Shown: piece after piece, positions 48,361-56,272 of the stretch
Layout: the number at the start of each line of letters is the position of its first letter
Numbering within the stretch: the first letter of the stretch is position 1
NCBI RefSeq assembly: GCF_000378045.1
Contig: NZ_KB899113.1
Span: 1 to 64,000 of the forward strand
Direction: 5' to 3'
DNA: 64,000 nucleotides
Source: Marinobacterium rhizophilum DSM 18822
GTDB taxonomy: Bacteria > Pseudomonadota > Gammaproteobacteria > Pseudomonadales > Balneatricaceae
Position numbers and translations under genes: made by a program
The notes under the pieces: generated by a model
What the model was told of the DNA's origin: nothing
What the model saw: the letters and a program-made list of their open reading frames with translations, nothing else
Databases searched by the model: none

Positions 48361-49170
48361 ATGAATAAAGTCGGCCTTGGCATTTCACCCTCACAAAGCT
48401 GGCACAGGGACCTGGCACGGCTGATTGACCACATAAGGATGCGCAATTTCCCCGAGGTACTGAACGACTGCCTGCTGCACCTGGTCAGCTTCGACACCCT
48501 GCTGATCGCCACCTACAAGCATGCCTTCAAACCGATCGTGGTGCTGAGCAATCACCCGCAGCGAATGGCACCGACACTGAACCTGTACGTTAATCAGCTC
48601 TACCTGCTGGACCCACTGTTCAACGCCATGCAAACGGGGCTTGCGGGCGGCGTTTACCGGCTACGGGAAATAGCACCGGACAGCTTTGAGAGCAGCGAGT
48701 ACTACCGCAGCTGCTATCACGAATTTGACCTGGTGGACGAAATCATTCTGGTAATCCCACTGGAAAATGACGTCAGCTTTACGCTGTCGCTCGGGCGAAA
48801 ATCCAGCCTGGGCTCCATTACCCGGGCCGAACGAAACACCCTGAACCAGATCTTTCCGGTGATAAGCGCGCTGGTGCACCAATTCTGGCTGGCCCAGTCA
48901 TCGAATTACATACACAATGAAGAATCCCGCGATGCCATGGACTATGCACTCTCGACCTTCGGCAGTGGTGTTCTCACCAAACGCGAGCAGGAAATCACCG
49001 GGCTCATTCTCAAGGGGCACTCATCCAAGGCCATCGCCGACCTGCTGGATATCAGCGCCGGCACCGTGAAGGTGCACCGCAAGAACATCCACGCAAGGCT
49101 CAATACCTCGACACAGTCGGAGCTGTTCTCGATGTTCCTCGGCCACCTGACCAGCCTGGCGGGAAACTGA
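48361..49170 (+). CDS. LuxR-family transcriptional regulator
   Basis: A 269-residue regulator. The C-terminal LuxR helix-turn-helix is LTKREQEITGLILKGHSSKA, then IADLLDISAGTVKVHRKNIH (about 205-255). The N-terminal 190 residues form a ligand-sensing domain of autoinducer-binding-like size (EVLNDCLLHLVSFDTLLIAT, then YRSCYHEFDLVDEIILVIPL) but I cannot assign the ligand. It has no cognate LuxI here. Its position inside the polyamine locus, with matching boxes at its own and other promoters, suggests it controls the pathway in response to a substrate. Confidence 0.92.
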   Translation: MNKVGLGISPSQSWHRDLARLIDHIRMRNFPEVLNDCLLHLVSFDTLLIATYKHAFKPIVVLSNHPQRMAPTLNLYVNQLYLLDPLFNAMQTGLAGGVYRLREIAPDSFESSEYYRSCYHEFDLVDEIILVIPLENDVSFTLSLGRKSSLGSITRAERNTLNQIFPVISALVHQFWLAQSSNYIHNEESRDAMDYALSTFGSGVLTKREQEITGLILKGHSSKAIADLLDISAGTVKVHRKNIHARLNTSTQSELFSMFLGHLTSLAGN

Positions 49171-49195
49171 AGCCCGTTACACAACAGCCCATCAA

Positions 49196-50470
49196 TGACC
49201 CCCTCCTGGCAGGATGTGGCGCAGCGAAGCGAAGCGAAGCCCATCAGGCTACCACCTCATTGCTGGACTGTGCCCAAGCTGCCGAAGGCCGGATGACTAC
49301 CTCCCGGCAGGATATGGCGCAGCGCAGCGAAGCCCATCGGGCTACGATCTCATTGTTGGGCGGCGTCCAACCTACCCAAGGCCGGATGACTACCTTCGGG
49401 TAGGATGTGGCGCAGCGCAGCGAAGCCCATCGGGCTACGACCTCGTTGTTGGGCGGCGTCCAACCTACCCAAGGCCGGATGACTACCTCCGGGTAGGATG
49501 TGGCGCAGCGCAGCGAAGCCCATCGGGCTACGACCTCGTTGTTTGGCGGCGCCCAACCTGCCAAAAGCCGGATGACTACCTCCGGGTAGGATCTAGCGCA
49601 ACGCAGCGAAGCCCATCAGGCTACCACCTCATTGTTGGGCGGCGCCCAACCTGCCAAAAGCCGGATGACTACCTCCGGGCAGGATGTGGCGCAGCGCAGC
49701 GAAGCCCATCGGGCTACGACCTCATTGTTGGGCTGCGCCCAACCTACCCAAAGCCGGATGACTACCTCCGGGTAGGATGTGGCACAGCGCAGTGAAGCCC
49801 ATCAGGCTACCACCTCATTGTTGGGCAGTGCCCAACCCGCCAAAAGCCGGATGACTACCTCCGGGTAGGATGTGGCGCAGCGCAGCGAAGCCCATCAGGC
49901 TACGACCTCATTGTTGGGCTGCGCCCAACCTACCCAAAGCCGGATGACTACCTCCGGGTAGGCTGTGGCGCAGCGCAGCGAAGCCCATCGGGCTACGATC
50001 TCGTTGTTGGGCGGCGCCCAACCTGCCAAAAGCCGGATGACTACCTCCTGGTAGGATGTGGCACAGCGAAGCGAAGCCCATCAGGCTACGACCTCATTGT
50101 TGGGCGGCGCCCAACCTGCCAAAAGCCGGATGACTACCTCCGGGTAGGATCTAGCGCAACGCAGCGAAGCCCATCGGGCAACGATCTCGTTGCTGGGCGG
50201 CGCCCAACCTGCCAAAGGCCGGATGACTACCTCCGGGTAGCATGTGGCGCAGCGAAGCGAAGCCCATCGGGCTACGATCTCGTTGTTGGGCGGCGCCTAA
50301 CCTGCCAAAGGCCGGATGACTACCTCCGGGTAGGATGTGGCGCAGCGCAGCGAAGCCCATCAGGCTACGGCCTCGTTGTTGGGCGGCGCCCAACCTGCCA
50401 AAAGCCGGATGACTACCTTCGGGCAGGATGTGGCGCAGCGAAGCGAAGCCCATCAGACAGCGACCTCGTT
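49196..50470. repeat. 93-bp tandem repeat array, 13 regular units
   Basis: CCGGATGACTA recurs at about 49289, 49382, 49475, 49568, 49661, 49754, 49847, 49940, 50033, 50126, 50219, 50312 and 50405, always exactly 93 bases apart, with degenerate half-units at both edges. Each unit holds TAGGATGTGGCGCAGCGCAG, then CGAAGCCCATC and a TTGGGCGGCGCCCAA hairpin. As 93 is a multiple of 3, spurious open frames arise on both strands. There are no spacers, so it is not CRISPR. The TAGGATG...CGCAGCGAAGCCCATC core resembles a dispersed repeat seen in many proteobacteria. Confidence 0.95.
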
Positions 50471-50523
50471 GTTGAGCGACCCCGGCCTGCGGTTCGAAAT
50501 GACTCCCGGAGCAACACCACATA

Positions 50524-50560
50524 AAAAAGGGGCACTGCCCGACGGCAGCGCCCCTTTTCA
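50524..50560 (-). terminator. intrinsic terminator of the aldehyde dehydrogenase gene
   Basis: AAGGGGCACTGCC / GGCAGCGCCCCTT with a CGAC loop. On the minus strand the stem ends in CCCCTTTTTT, 20 bases after the gene's stop. Confidence 0.9.
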
Positions 50561-50579
50561 ATGTAAAGCCGGATCGGTA

Positions 50580-52073
50580 TTACAGCCGGAACCACACGGT
50601 TTTCAGCTCGGTATATTTTTCCAGCGCATGCAGCGACTTGTCGCGGCCGTTGCCCGAGCCTTTCACACCGCCAAAGGCCACGGTCTGGTCACCATCGCCC
50701 CAGCCATTGACCCACACCATGCCGCTCTGAATTCTGCGGCTCACGCGGTGGGCGCGTTTGAGGTTCGAGGTCCAGACACAGGCGCCCAGGCCGTAGACGC
50801 TGTCATTGGCCAGTTGCACCGCTTGCTCTTCGGTCTCAAACTCGCACAGCGCCAGCACCGGGCCAAAGATTTCCTCGCGGACAAATGTCATGCCGTTGTG
50901 GGCATCGCTGATCAGAGTCGGCTGGGCATAAAAGCCCTCGCCGGGGCGATGCGCCCGCGTGCCGCCCAGCAACAGGGTGCCACCCTCCTCCAGGCCCGAT
51001 ACGATATAGCGGTTCACGCTCTTCAACTGGGCGGCATCCACCAGCGGTCCCATGGTGGTCGCCGGATCCAGCGGATCGCCGGGCTCGTAGGCCCTGGCCG
51101 CCTCGACGAGCGCATCGAGAAACGCCCCCTTGATACCCTTTTGCACATACAGGCGCGATGCCGCGATGCAAACCTCGCCCTGATTGGAGTAAATCGCCGC
51201 CGCCGCGTTAGCCGCGGCCTCTGCAATGTCTTCGCAGTCATCAAACACGATATTGGGTGACTTGCCGCCGGCTTCGAGCCAGACGCGCTTGAGATTGGAC
51301 TGGCCGGCGTATTCCATCAGCATGCCCGCTACCCTCGTGGAGCCGGTGAACACCAGCACATCCACATCCATGTGCAGCGCCAGCGCCTTGCCGGCGGTAT
51401 GTCCGTAACCCGGCAGGACGTTCAGGACGCCATCGGGCAGACCGGCCTGCTGGGCGAGCTGGGCAAGGCGCAGCACGCTGAGGGGGGATTTCTCCGACGG
51501 CTTCAGCACCACCGAATTACCCGCCGCCAACGCCGGCGCCAGCTTCCAGGTCGCCATCATCAACGGATAATTCCATGGCACGATGGCACCAATCACGCCG
51601 ATGGGTTCGCGGCTCATCAGCGCCAGGGCATCGTTGCCGGTGGGGGCAATTTCACCGTAGATTTTGTCCACGGCTTCCGCGGTCCAGCGCCAGCAGTCAA
51701 TGCTGGAGGGCAAATCCATACCGGTGGATTCGCGGATAGACTTGCCCATATCCAGGGTGTCGAGCAATGCCAGCTCGTCCTGATGCTGCTCGATCAGGTC
51801 GGCGAGCTTGAGCAGTACCTGCTTGCGCTGCGCGGGCGAACGCTCGGACCAGTCCCCCCGCGCGAAGGCGGCACGGGCACTGCTGACGGCGGCATCCACA
51901 TCGGCACTGTCGCAGGCGGCCACTTGAGTCAGCGTCTGTTCGGTAGCCGGGTTGATGCAGTCGAACGTCTCGCCACTGATCGCCGGAACAAATTGTCCAT
52001 CGATCCAGGCCTGATTGCAGAAAGCGAGGCCCGCAGCCTGCGCCTTCCAGTCGTCATAGCTCTTTTTCGCCAT
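50580..52073 (-). CDS. aldehyde dehydrogenase, PuuC/KauB type
   Basis: A 497-residue NAD(P)-dependent dehydrogenase that likely oxidises 4-aminobutanal or a guanidino/glutamyl analogue to the acid. Catalytic Cys is in YSNQGEVCIAASRLYVQKG (normally NQGQVC), and the general-base Glu in VWLEAGGKSPNIVFDDCED. PWNYPLMMATWKLAPALAAG and FTGSTRVAG form the coenzyme site. I use the ATG at 52073 (MAKKSYDDWKAQA), the family start. A LuxR-type box lies 83 bases upstream and a terminator just after. Paired with the aminotransferase at 46701 it would complete a putrescine to GABA route. Confidence 0.93.
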   Translation of the reverse strand: MAKKSYDDWKAQAAGLAFCNQAWIDGQFVPAISGETFDCINPATEQTLTQVAACDSADVDAAVSSARAAFARGDWSERSPAQRKQVLLKLADLIEQHQDELALLDTLDMGKSIRESTGMDLPSSIDCWRWTAEAVDKIYGEIAPTGNDALALMSREPIGVIGAIVPWNYPLMMATWKLAPALAAGNSVVLKPSEKSPLSVLRLAQLAQQAGLPDGVLNVLPGYGHTAGKALALHMDVDVLVFTGSTRVAGMLMEYAGQSNLKRVWLEAGGKSPNIVFDDCEDIAEAAANAAAAIYSNQGEVCIAASRLYVQKGIKGAFLDALVEAARAYEPGDPLDPATTMGPLVDAAQLKSVNRYIVSGLEEGGTLLLGGTRAHRPGEGFYAQPTLISDAHNGMTFVREEIFGPVLALCEFETEEQAVQLANDSVYGLGACVWTSNLKRAHRVSRRIQSGMVWVNGWGDGDQTVAFGGVKGSGNGRDKSLHALEKYTELKTVWFRL

Positions 52074-52155
52074 TGTCGTTCCCGTTCTCAGGTTATTGTG
52101 AAGAGTGTTGGTAAAAAGAATGATGACCAGTTTACGCACGACACTGGCGCGGATG

Positions 52156-52175
52156 TATATCCCGCGAGGGGTATA
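52156..52175. promoter_or_regulatory. LuxR-type box, site 2
   Basis: TATATCCCGCGAGGGGTATA, a 20-bp inverted repeat centred on CGCGAG, 83-102 bases before the aldehyde dehydrogenase ATG. Confidence 0.7.
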
Positions 52176-52199
52176 TCCTGCGTTATGAACTCAATGGGT

Positions 52200-52378
52200 T
52201 GTCCGCCAGGCTATTAACCTCGCGTACAAATAGGTTCACTGCCTATTTGTACGTCACGCCACAGAAACGGGCGCAGGTGCGTGGACATGCTGATTTCTGT
52301 GGCGTTCGCATTGGCCTGCGGCCAATGGTGAAACAGGGATGTTTCACCTATTAACCCTCCGGGTTAGTAATAACAGCG
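52200..52378. repeat. stem-loop cassette, complete copy
   Basis: GTACAAATAGG/CCTATTTGTAC stem, GTCACGCC, then CGCCACAGAAA and TTTCTGTGGCG arms enclosing GGGCGCAGGTGCGTGGACAT (52269-52288), CATTGGCCTGCGGCCAATG, GGTGAAACA/TGTTTCACC and TATTAACCCTCCGGGTTAGTA. This is the cleanest copy: each stem pairs almost perfectly and 52269-52292 equals 8039-8062. Confidence 0.75.
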
Positions 52379-52410
52379 CATCAGGCAGAGCCACACAAAT
52401 ATCGCCGGCA

Positions 52411-52430
52411 CTATCCCCGAAGGGGTATGG
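52411..52430. promoter_or_regulatory. LuxR-type box, site 3
   Basis: CTATCCCCGAAGGGGTATGG, with the same CCCC-GAA-GGGG centre. It lies 238 bases before a strong plus-strand terminator with no convincing gene between, and 407 bases before the M20 hydrolase start. Confidence 0.65.
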
Positions 52431-52693
52431 TACCGAACCCCCACCGTGGAATACTTTACCCCACACCCGGCAGCGTTCCGCGGTTCAATAGGCAATCCGA
52501 ATACCCGTTACTATTCTGATTGTTCGCTGGAGCCCCTGGGCAAACCAGAAACGCGGTGTCGACTGGTTAAAACGCAACAAGGGTGCCGCACTGCCTTTAT
52601 ATTGCGCGAAGACCACGGCCTTTCGGGTGCACTCATTACCCTGTTTGTAGCATTTCCATTAAGCTTCAGGCCGCCATCTGGCGGCCTTTTTTT
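52431..52693 (+). ncRNA. possible small RNA between a LuxR-type box and a terminator
   Basis: A stretch that begins just after box 52411-52430 and ends in the hairpin-T7 terminator at 52668-52693. The one open frame through it (from a GTG at 52446) reads across the terminator and lacks a ribosome site. A non-coding transcript co-regulated with the polyamine genes would explain the arrangement. This is inference from position; no known RNA family is recognised. Confidence 0.35.
52668..52693 (+). terminator. strong intrinsic terminator upstream of the M20 hydrolase promoter
   Basis: AGGCCGCC ATC TGGCGGCCT, an 8-bp perfect stem followed by seven T residues. It ends a plus-strand transcript that starts upstream, in the LuxR-box 52411 region. 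Confidence 0.9.
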
Positions 52694-52713
52694 GCGTCAT
52701 GGTTACTGCATGA

Positions 52714-52732
52714 CTATCCCCCAGTGGGTATA
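52714..52732. promoter_or_regulatory. LuxR-type box, site 4
   Basis: CTATCCCCCAGTGGGTATA, 105 bases before the M20 hydrolase start. The arms fit the TATMCCC-N5-GGGKATA pattern of the other three sites. Confidence 0.65.
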
Positions 52733-52836
52733 TCGACGCCGCAGCCTTGTTATATACATTGCCTATCCATAACGCGCTTGTTTTACAGCGCATTCAGCCA
52801 CGAATGTATCAGCTAATAACAACCGGGAGGCCGTCG

Positions 52837-54075
52837 ATGTCCGAACACCCTATAAATACCCAGCGACTCTGGAACAGCCTGATGGAAATGGGCGAGATCG
52901 GTGCCACCGACGCCGGCGGCTGCTGCCGCCTTGCCCTGACCGAACTGGATCGCCAGGGTCGCGACCTTTTTGTGCGCTGGTGCCTTGATGCCGGCTGTGA
53001 TATCCGGATTGACCGCATTGGCAACATCTACGCCCGCCGCCCGGGCACCGACCCCGACGCCCTGCCGATCAGCACCGGCAGCCACCTGGACACCCAGCCT
53101 ACCGGCGGCAAGTTTGATGGTATCTACGGCTGCCTGGCGGGGCTGGAAGTCATCCGTGCCCTGAACGATGAGGCTATTCAGACCCGCCGCCCCGTGGAAG
53201 TGGTGATCTGGACCAACGAGGAAGGCTCCCGTTTTGCCCCGGCCATGGTGGCCTCCGGTGTTTATAGCGGCAAATTCAGCCTGGACTACGCACTGAATCA
53301 GACCGATGCCCAGGGCATTCGCCTGGGCGATGCGCTGCAGGCCATTGGCTACGACGGTGATCTTGAGGTCGGTGCGTGCACGTTCGGCAAGTTTTTCGAG
53401 CTGCATATCGAGCAGGGCCCGGTGCTGGAGCGCGAAAAAGAGGATATCGGTGTGGTCACCGGCGTGCTCGGCATGCGCTGGTACGATGTGACGGTCAAGG
53501 GGGTTTGTGCCCACGCCGGCCCCACTCCCATGAGCTACCGCCGTGACGCCCTGGGCGCGACGGCCCGCATGATTAGCGCCCTCATCGAGATGGCCGCCGA
53601 CCGGGCGGAGGAAGATGGCCGCTGCACCATCGGTGAACTCGACATTCCCAAGGGCTCGCGCAACGTCATTCCGGGAGATCTGAACTTTACCCTGGACCTG
53701 CGCAACGCCAGCCTCGATGGCCTGGAGGCCATGGAACAGCACGCCCGCAGCCTGATCGATCGCATCGCCACCGATGCCGGCGTTGAAGTCACGCTTGAAT
53801 GCATCTGGGATTCCCCACCCACCGTATTTGACGCCGCCTGTGTTGATGCGGTGGAGCAGGCCGTGGCGAGCAGCGGCTGCAGCTACCGCCGCATGACCAG
53901 CGGCGCTGGCCATGATGCCGTGAATATCAGCGCGGTAGCCCCGACTTCGATGATCTTCGTACCCTCCGTCGGTGGTATCAGCCACAACGAAAGCGAATAC
54001 TCGACGCCGGAGCAGATTGGCCGTGGCGCCCGAATTTTGTACGAGGTGATGAAAAACGAAGCGCAGAACGCCTGA
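52837..54075 (+). CDS. M20-family Zn-dependent amidase/carbamoylase (hydantoinase/carbamoylase type)
   Basis: A 412-residue amidohydrolase of the beta-ureidopropionase / N-carbamoyl-L-amino-acid hydrolase branch. Metal ligands are seen in STGSHLDTQPTGGKFDGIYG (His, Asp), VVIWTNEEGSRFAPAM (Glu-Glu) and ELHIEQGPVLE (His-Glu), with the last His in GGISHNESEYS. The dimerisation domain is VCAHAGPTPMSYRRDA. GGGAGG lies 6 bases before the ATG. Standing next to agmatine deiminase and behind a LuxR-type box, it is a candidate for hydrolysing N-carbamoylputrescine, whose usual amidase (AguB) is absent in this window. That role is inference. Confidence 0.88.
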   Translation: MSEHPINTQRLWNSLMEMGEIGATDAGGCCRLALTELDRQGRDLFVRWCLDAGCDIRIDRIGNIYARRPGTDPDALPISTGSHLDTQPTGGKFDGIYGCLAGLEVIRALNDEAIQTRRPVEVVIWTNEEGSRFAPAMVASGVYSGKFSLDYALNQTDAQGIRLGDALQAIGYDGDLEVGACTFGKFFELHIEQGPVLEREKEDIGVVTGVLGMRWYDVTVKGVCAHAGPTPMSYRRDALGATARMISALIEMAADRAEEDGRCTIGELDIPKGSRNVIPGDLNFTLDLRNASLDGLEAMEQHARSLIDRIATDAGVEVTLECIWDSPPTVFDAACVDAVEQAVASSGCSYRRMTSGAGHDAVNISAVAPTSMIFVPSVGGISHNESEYSTPEQIGRGARILYEVMKNEAQNA

Positions 54076-54442
54076 TTCGCGGCAGTGAACTGAAATGCAT
54101 GCCCTGGGTGAATCCCGTCAAAGGGCTCGCGACTATCGCCCTGCGGCTGCGCAGGATGGCAGGAGCCGCTCTGCTACTTCACTGTCGGTTAGCTGCGGAT
54201 ATTGGGCGGCGCAGCCCATCGTAGGCGCCGAAGACGCCTACCGTTCGACCTGGTGCATCGCGTCCCCCAACCCTGCCGCTGATCGCCAGGACGACGCCCG
54301 TAACGTGCGTCACCTTTCTAGGCGGCCTTTCAAATCCATTTTTTGGAAGCTGTTTCCATTTTGACCCGGTTGCCAATTGCGCCGCAGCGTCACTGCGGTT
54401 AGGCTATCGACCGCTGCCCCTGCCGCTCAAGGAAGCCCGGTC
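54076..54442. other. intergenic region, M20 gene to TSUP gene
   Basis: About 370 bases. GTAGGCGCCGAAGACGCCTAC at 54222-54242 is a near-perfect hairpin of a type common between genes in related bacteria. No credible gene; an open frame at 54095-54364 has repeat-like, basic composition. Confidence 0.45.
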
Positions 54443-55183
54443 ATGACGCCCATCGATTACCTCCTGCTGATTCTGGCCGGCTACCTCGCCGGTGTGCTCA
54501 ACACCATCGCCGGTGGCGGCAGCTTTCTGACGTTCCCGGCACTTGTCTACGCCGGCATTCCCCCGATTGCTGCCAACGCCACCAGCGCCGTGGCGGTACT
54601 GCCCGGCTATCTGGGTGGAACCCTGGGCTTCAAGCGGGAGCTGAAAACACTTGATCGCGCCATGCTGGTGCGCCTCAGCCTGCTGGGGCTGGCCGGCGGC
54701 ATCACTGGCGCCCTGCTGCTGCTGATTACACCCGCGGCGGTGTTCGATATCGCCGTACCGTTTTTGCTGCTGGGCGCAACCTTGCTGTTTGCCTTTGGCA
54801 ACCGCCTGATGTCACTCATGCGACGCTCGGGCCAGCCGCTCCCCATGGCTCCCGGATTGCTGGCGGTTGCGGTTTACGGCGGCTATTTCAATGGTGGCCT
54901 GGGTATCATGCTGCTGGCGCAGTTCGCCGCCGCCGGCATGCAGGAACTCAACCTGATGAACGGCCTGAAGAACCTGCTGTCGTTCGTGCTGTCGTCCATT
55001 TCCGTGGCAGCCTTCGCCATTGCCGGTATTGTCGAGTGGCCCGAGGCGCTAATCATGATGATCGCCGCAACACTGGGCGGCTATAGCGGCGCCGGCATCG
55101 CCCGCGCGCTGCCGGTCGCTGTCGTGCGTGCGATCGTGATTGCGGTGGGCTTGGTGATGACGCTGGTGTTCCTGCTGAAATAG
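54443..55183 (+). CDS. TSUP-family (TauE/SafE) membrane carrier
   Basis: A 246-residue inner-membrane protein of about eight helices. IAGGGSFLTFPALVYAGIPP with NATSAVAVLPGYLGGTLGFK is the DUF81/TauE signature: NTIAGGGS and NATS. The duplicated half carries GGYFNGGLGIMLLAQFAAAG and LKNLLSFVLSS. Members export sulfite, sulfoacetate or other organic anions; the substrate is undetermined. AAGGAAG lies 7 bases before the ATG. It is convergent with the FabI-like gene. Confidence 0.9.
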   Translation: MTPIDYLLLILAGYLAGVLNTIAGGGSFLTFPALVYAGIPPIAANATSAVAVLPGYLGGTLGFKRELKTLDRAMLVRLSLLGLAGGITGALLLLITPAAVFDIAVPFLLLGATLLFAFGNRLMSLMRRSGQPLPMAPGLLAVAVYGGYFNGGLGIMLLAQFAAAGMQELNLMNGLKNLLSFVLSSISVAAFAIAGIVEWPEALIMMIAATLGGYSGAGIARALPVAVVRAIVIAVGLVMTLVFLLK

Positions 55184-55259
55184 CAGCACCGTTGAGATAG
55201 CGGCCTGATTACACAGCAAACGCCGTACTGGCGGCACCGGTACCGCCGCTATGCAGCGG

Positions 55260-56069
55260 TTACAGCATGATGTTGTCACCCGCATCGACATACACCGTGC
55301 TGCCGGTAAGGTTGGCGCCCAGGCTACTGACCAGAAACGCAGCCATGGTGCCCACATCCCGTGGCGTGCCAAGCCGGTGCAAGGGTGCGCGGGCCACTGC
55401 GCTGTCCATCAGGCGATCGAATTCGGCAATGCCGAAGGCTGCGCGCGTGGGCATGGGCCCCGGCGAGAGCGCATGCACACGGATATTTTTCCCGCCGAGC
55501 TCCGCGGCCAGATAACGCACGGAGCTTTCCAGCGCGGCCTTGATCGGCCCCATCATGTTGTAGTTATCGACCACTTTTTCCGCACCGTAGTAGCTCATGG
55601 TCAGCAGCGTGCCCCCCGCCGGCATCAGCGCTTCTGCAAGGCGTGCTGCGCGAATGAAGGAGTGACAGGAAATGTCCATGGCCCGCGCAAAGCCCTGTGC
55701 AGACGAGTCCAGCAGCCTGCCATGCAATTCATCCAGCGGCGACCAGGCGATGGAGTGCACCACAAAGTCGATGCTGCCCCAGCGCTCCTGGGCCGACTTG
55801 AACAGCCGTTCCAGCTCATCTGGATGGGATACATCACATACCTGAAAAATGCTGGCCTCCAGTCGCTGCGCCAACGGCGCCACATGGGGACGCGCCTTTT
55901 CATTCTGATAGCTGATGCACAACTCGGCACCGGCTTCACGCAGCGCTGTGGCACAACCGAACGCAATGCTGTGATCGTTCGCCACGCCCAGCACAATGCC
56001 CTTTTTGCCGTTAAGGTCGATTGCCAATCCCTTTCCCTGTTCCATCCCCTGTTCCATCCCCTGCTCCAT
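55260..56069 (-). CDS. FabI-like enoyl-[acyl-carrier-protein] reductase / SDR
   Basis: A 269-residue short-chain dehydrogenase in the FabI branch. GIVLGVANDHSIAFGCATAL is the FabI coenzyme loop (G-X5-S-I), and the active site is the Y-X6-K seen in SYYGAEKVVDNYNMMGPIKA, ending with ALESSVRYLAAELG. IRVHALSPGPMPTRAA is the family's product loop. It may be a paralogue of housekeeping FabI with another acyl or secondary-metabolite substrate. The N-terminus is odd: MEQGMEQGMEQGK, three 12-bp in-frame repeats each opening with ATG, so the true start may be residue 1, 5 or 9. Confidence 0.85.
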   Translation of the reverse strand: MEQGMEQGMEQGKGLAIDLNGKKGIVLGVANDHSIAFGCATALREAGAELCISYQNEKARPHVAPLAQRLEASIFQVCDVSHPDELERLFKSAQERWGSIDFVVHSIAWSPLDELHGRLLDSSAQGFARAMDISCHSFIRAARLAEALMPAGGTLLTMSYYGAEKVVDNYNMMGPIKAALESSVRYLAAELGGKNIRVHALSPGPMPTRAAFGIAEFDRLMDSAVARAPLHRLGTPRDVGTMAAFLVSSLGANLTGSTVYVDAGDNIML

Positions 56070-56272
56070 TTCTGCTTCATACGGGCCGTGACGGCCGTCG
56101 CGATTCTGCGCCCCGGCCTGAGCCCGGGCAACACTTTGCGTGCAAGGATCGCACCGTCACTGATGCAGATCAATCGGGCCACCGTTACCCCTTGCACAGC
56201 GGTACCCCTGCTTCAATGCAAAAGAATCTCACAGGGACTTTACCGGAGCTTTACCGGGCACCTTGCCGCTGT
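56070..56272. other. short spacer, FabI-like gene to sensor gene
   Basis: About 200 bases, with a CCCCGGCCTGAGCCCGGG-type inverted repeat near 56113-56131 that may be a weak terminator for the sensor gene. No gene is evident. Confidence 0.4.

Noticed and set aside
49196-50470. CRISPR array
   Set aside because: Units are contiguous with no unique spacers and no cas genes nearby.
49214-50561. Open frames running through the 93-bp array on both strands
   Set aside because: They exist because the period is a multiple of three. Repeated peptides lack ribosome sites and appear on both strands alike.
52446-52772. 108-codon frame from a GTG
   Set aside because: It reads through the perfect terminator at 52668-52693 and has no ribosome site.
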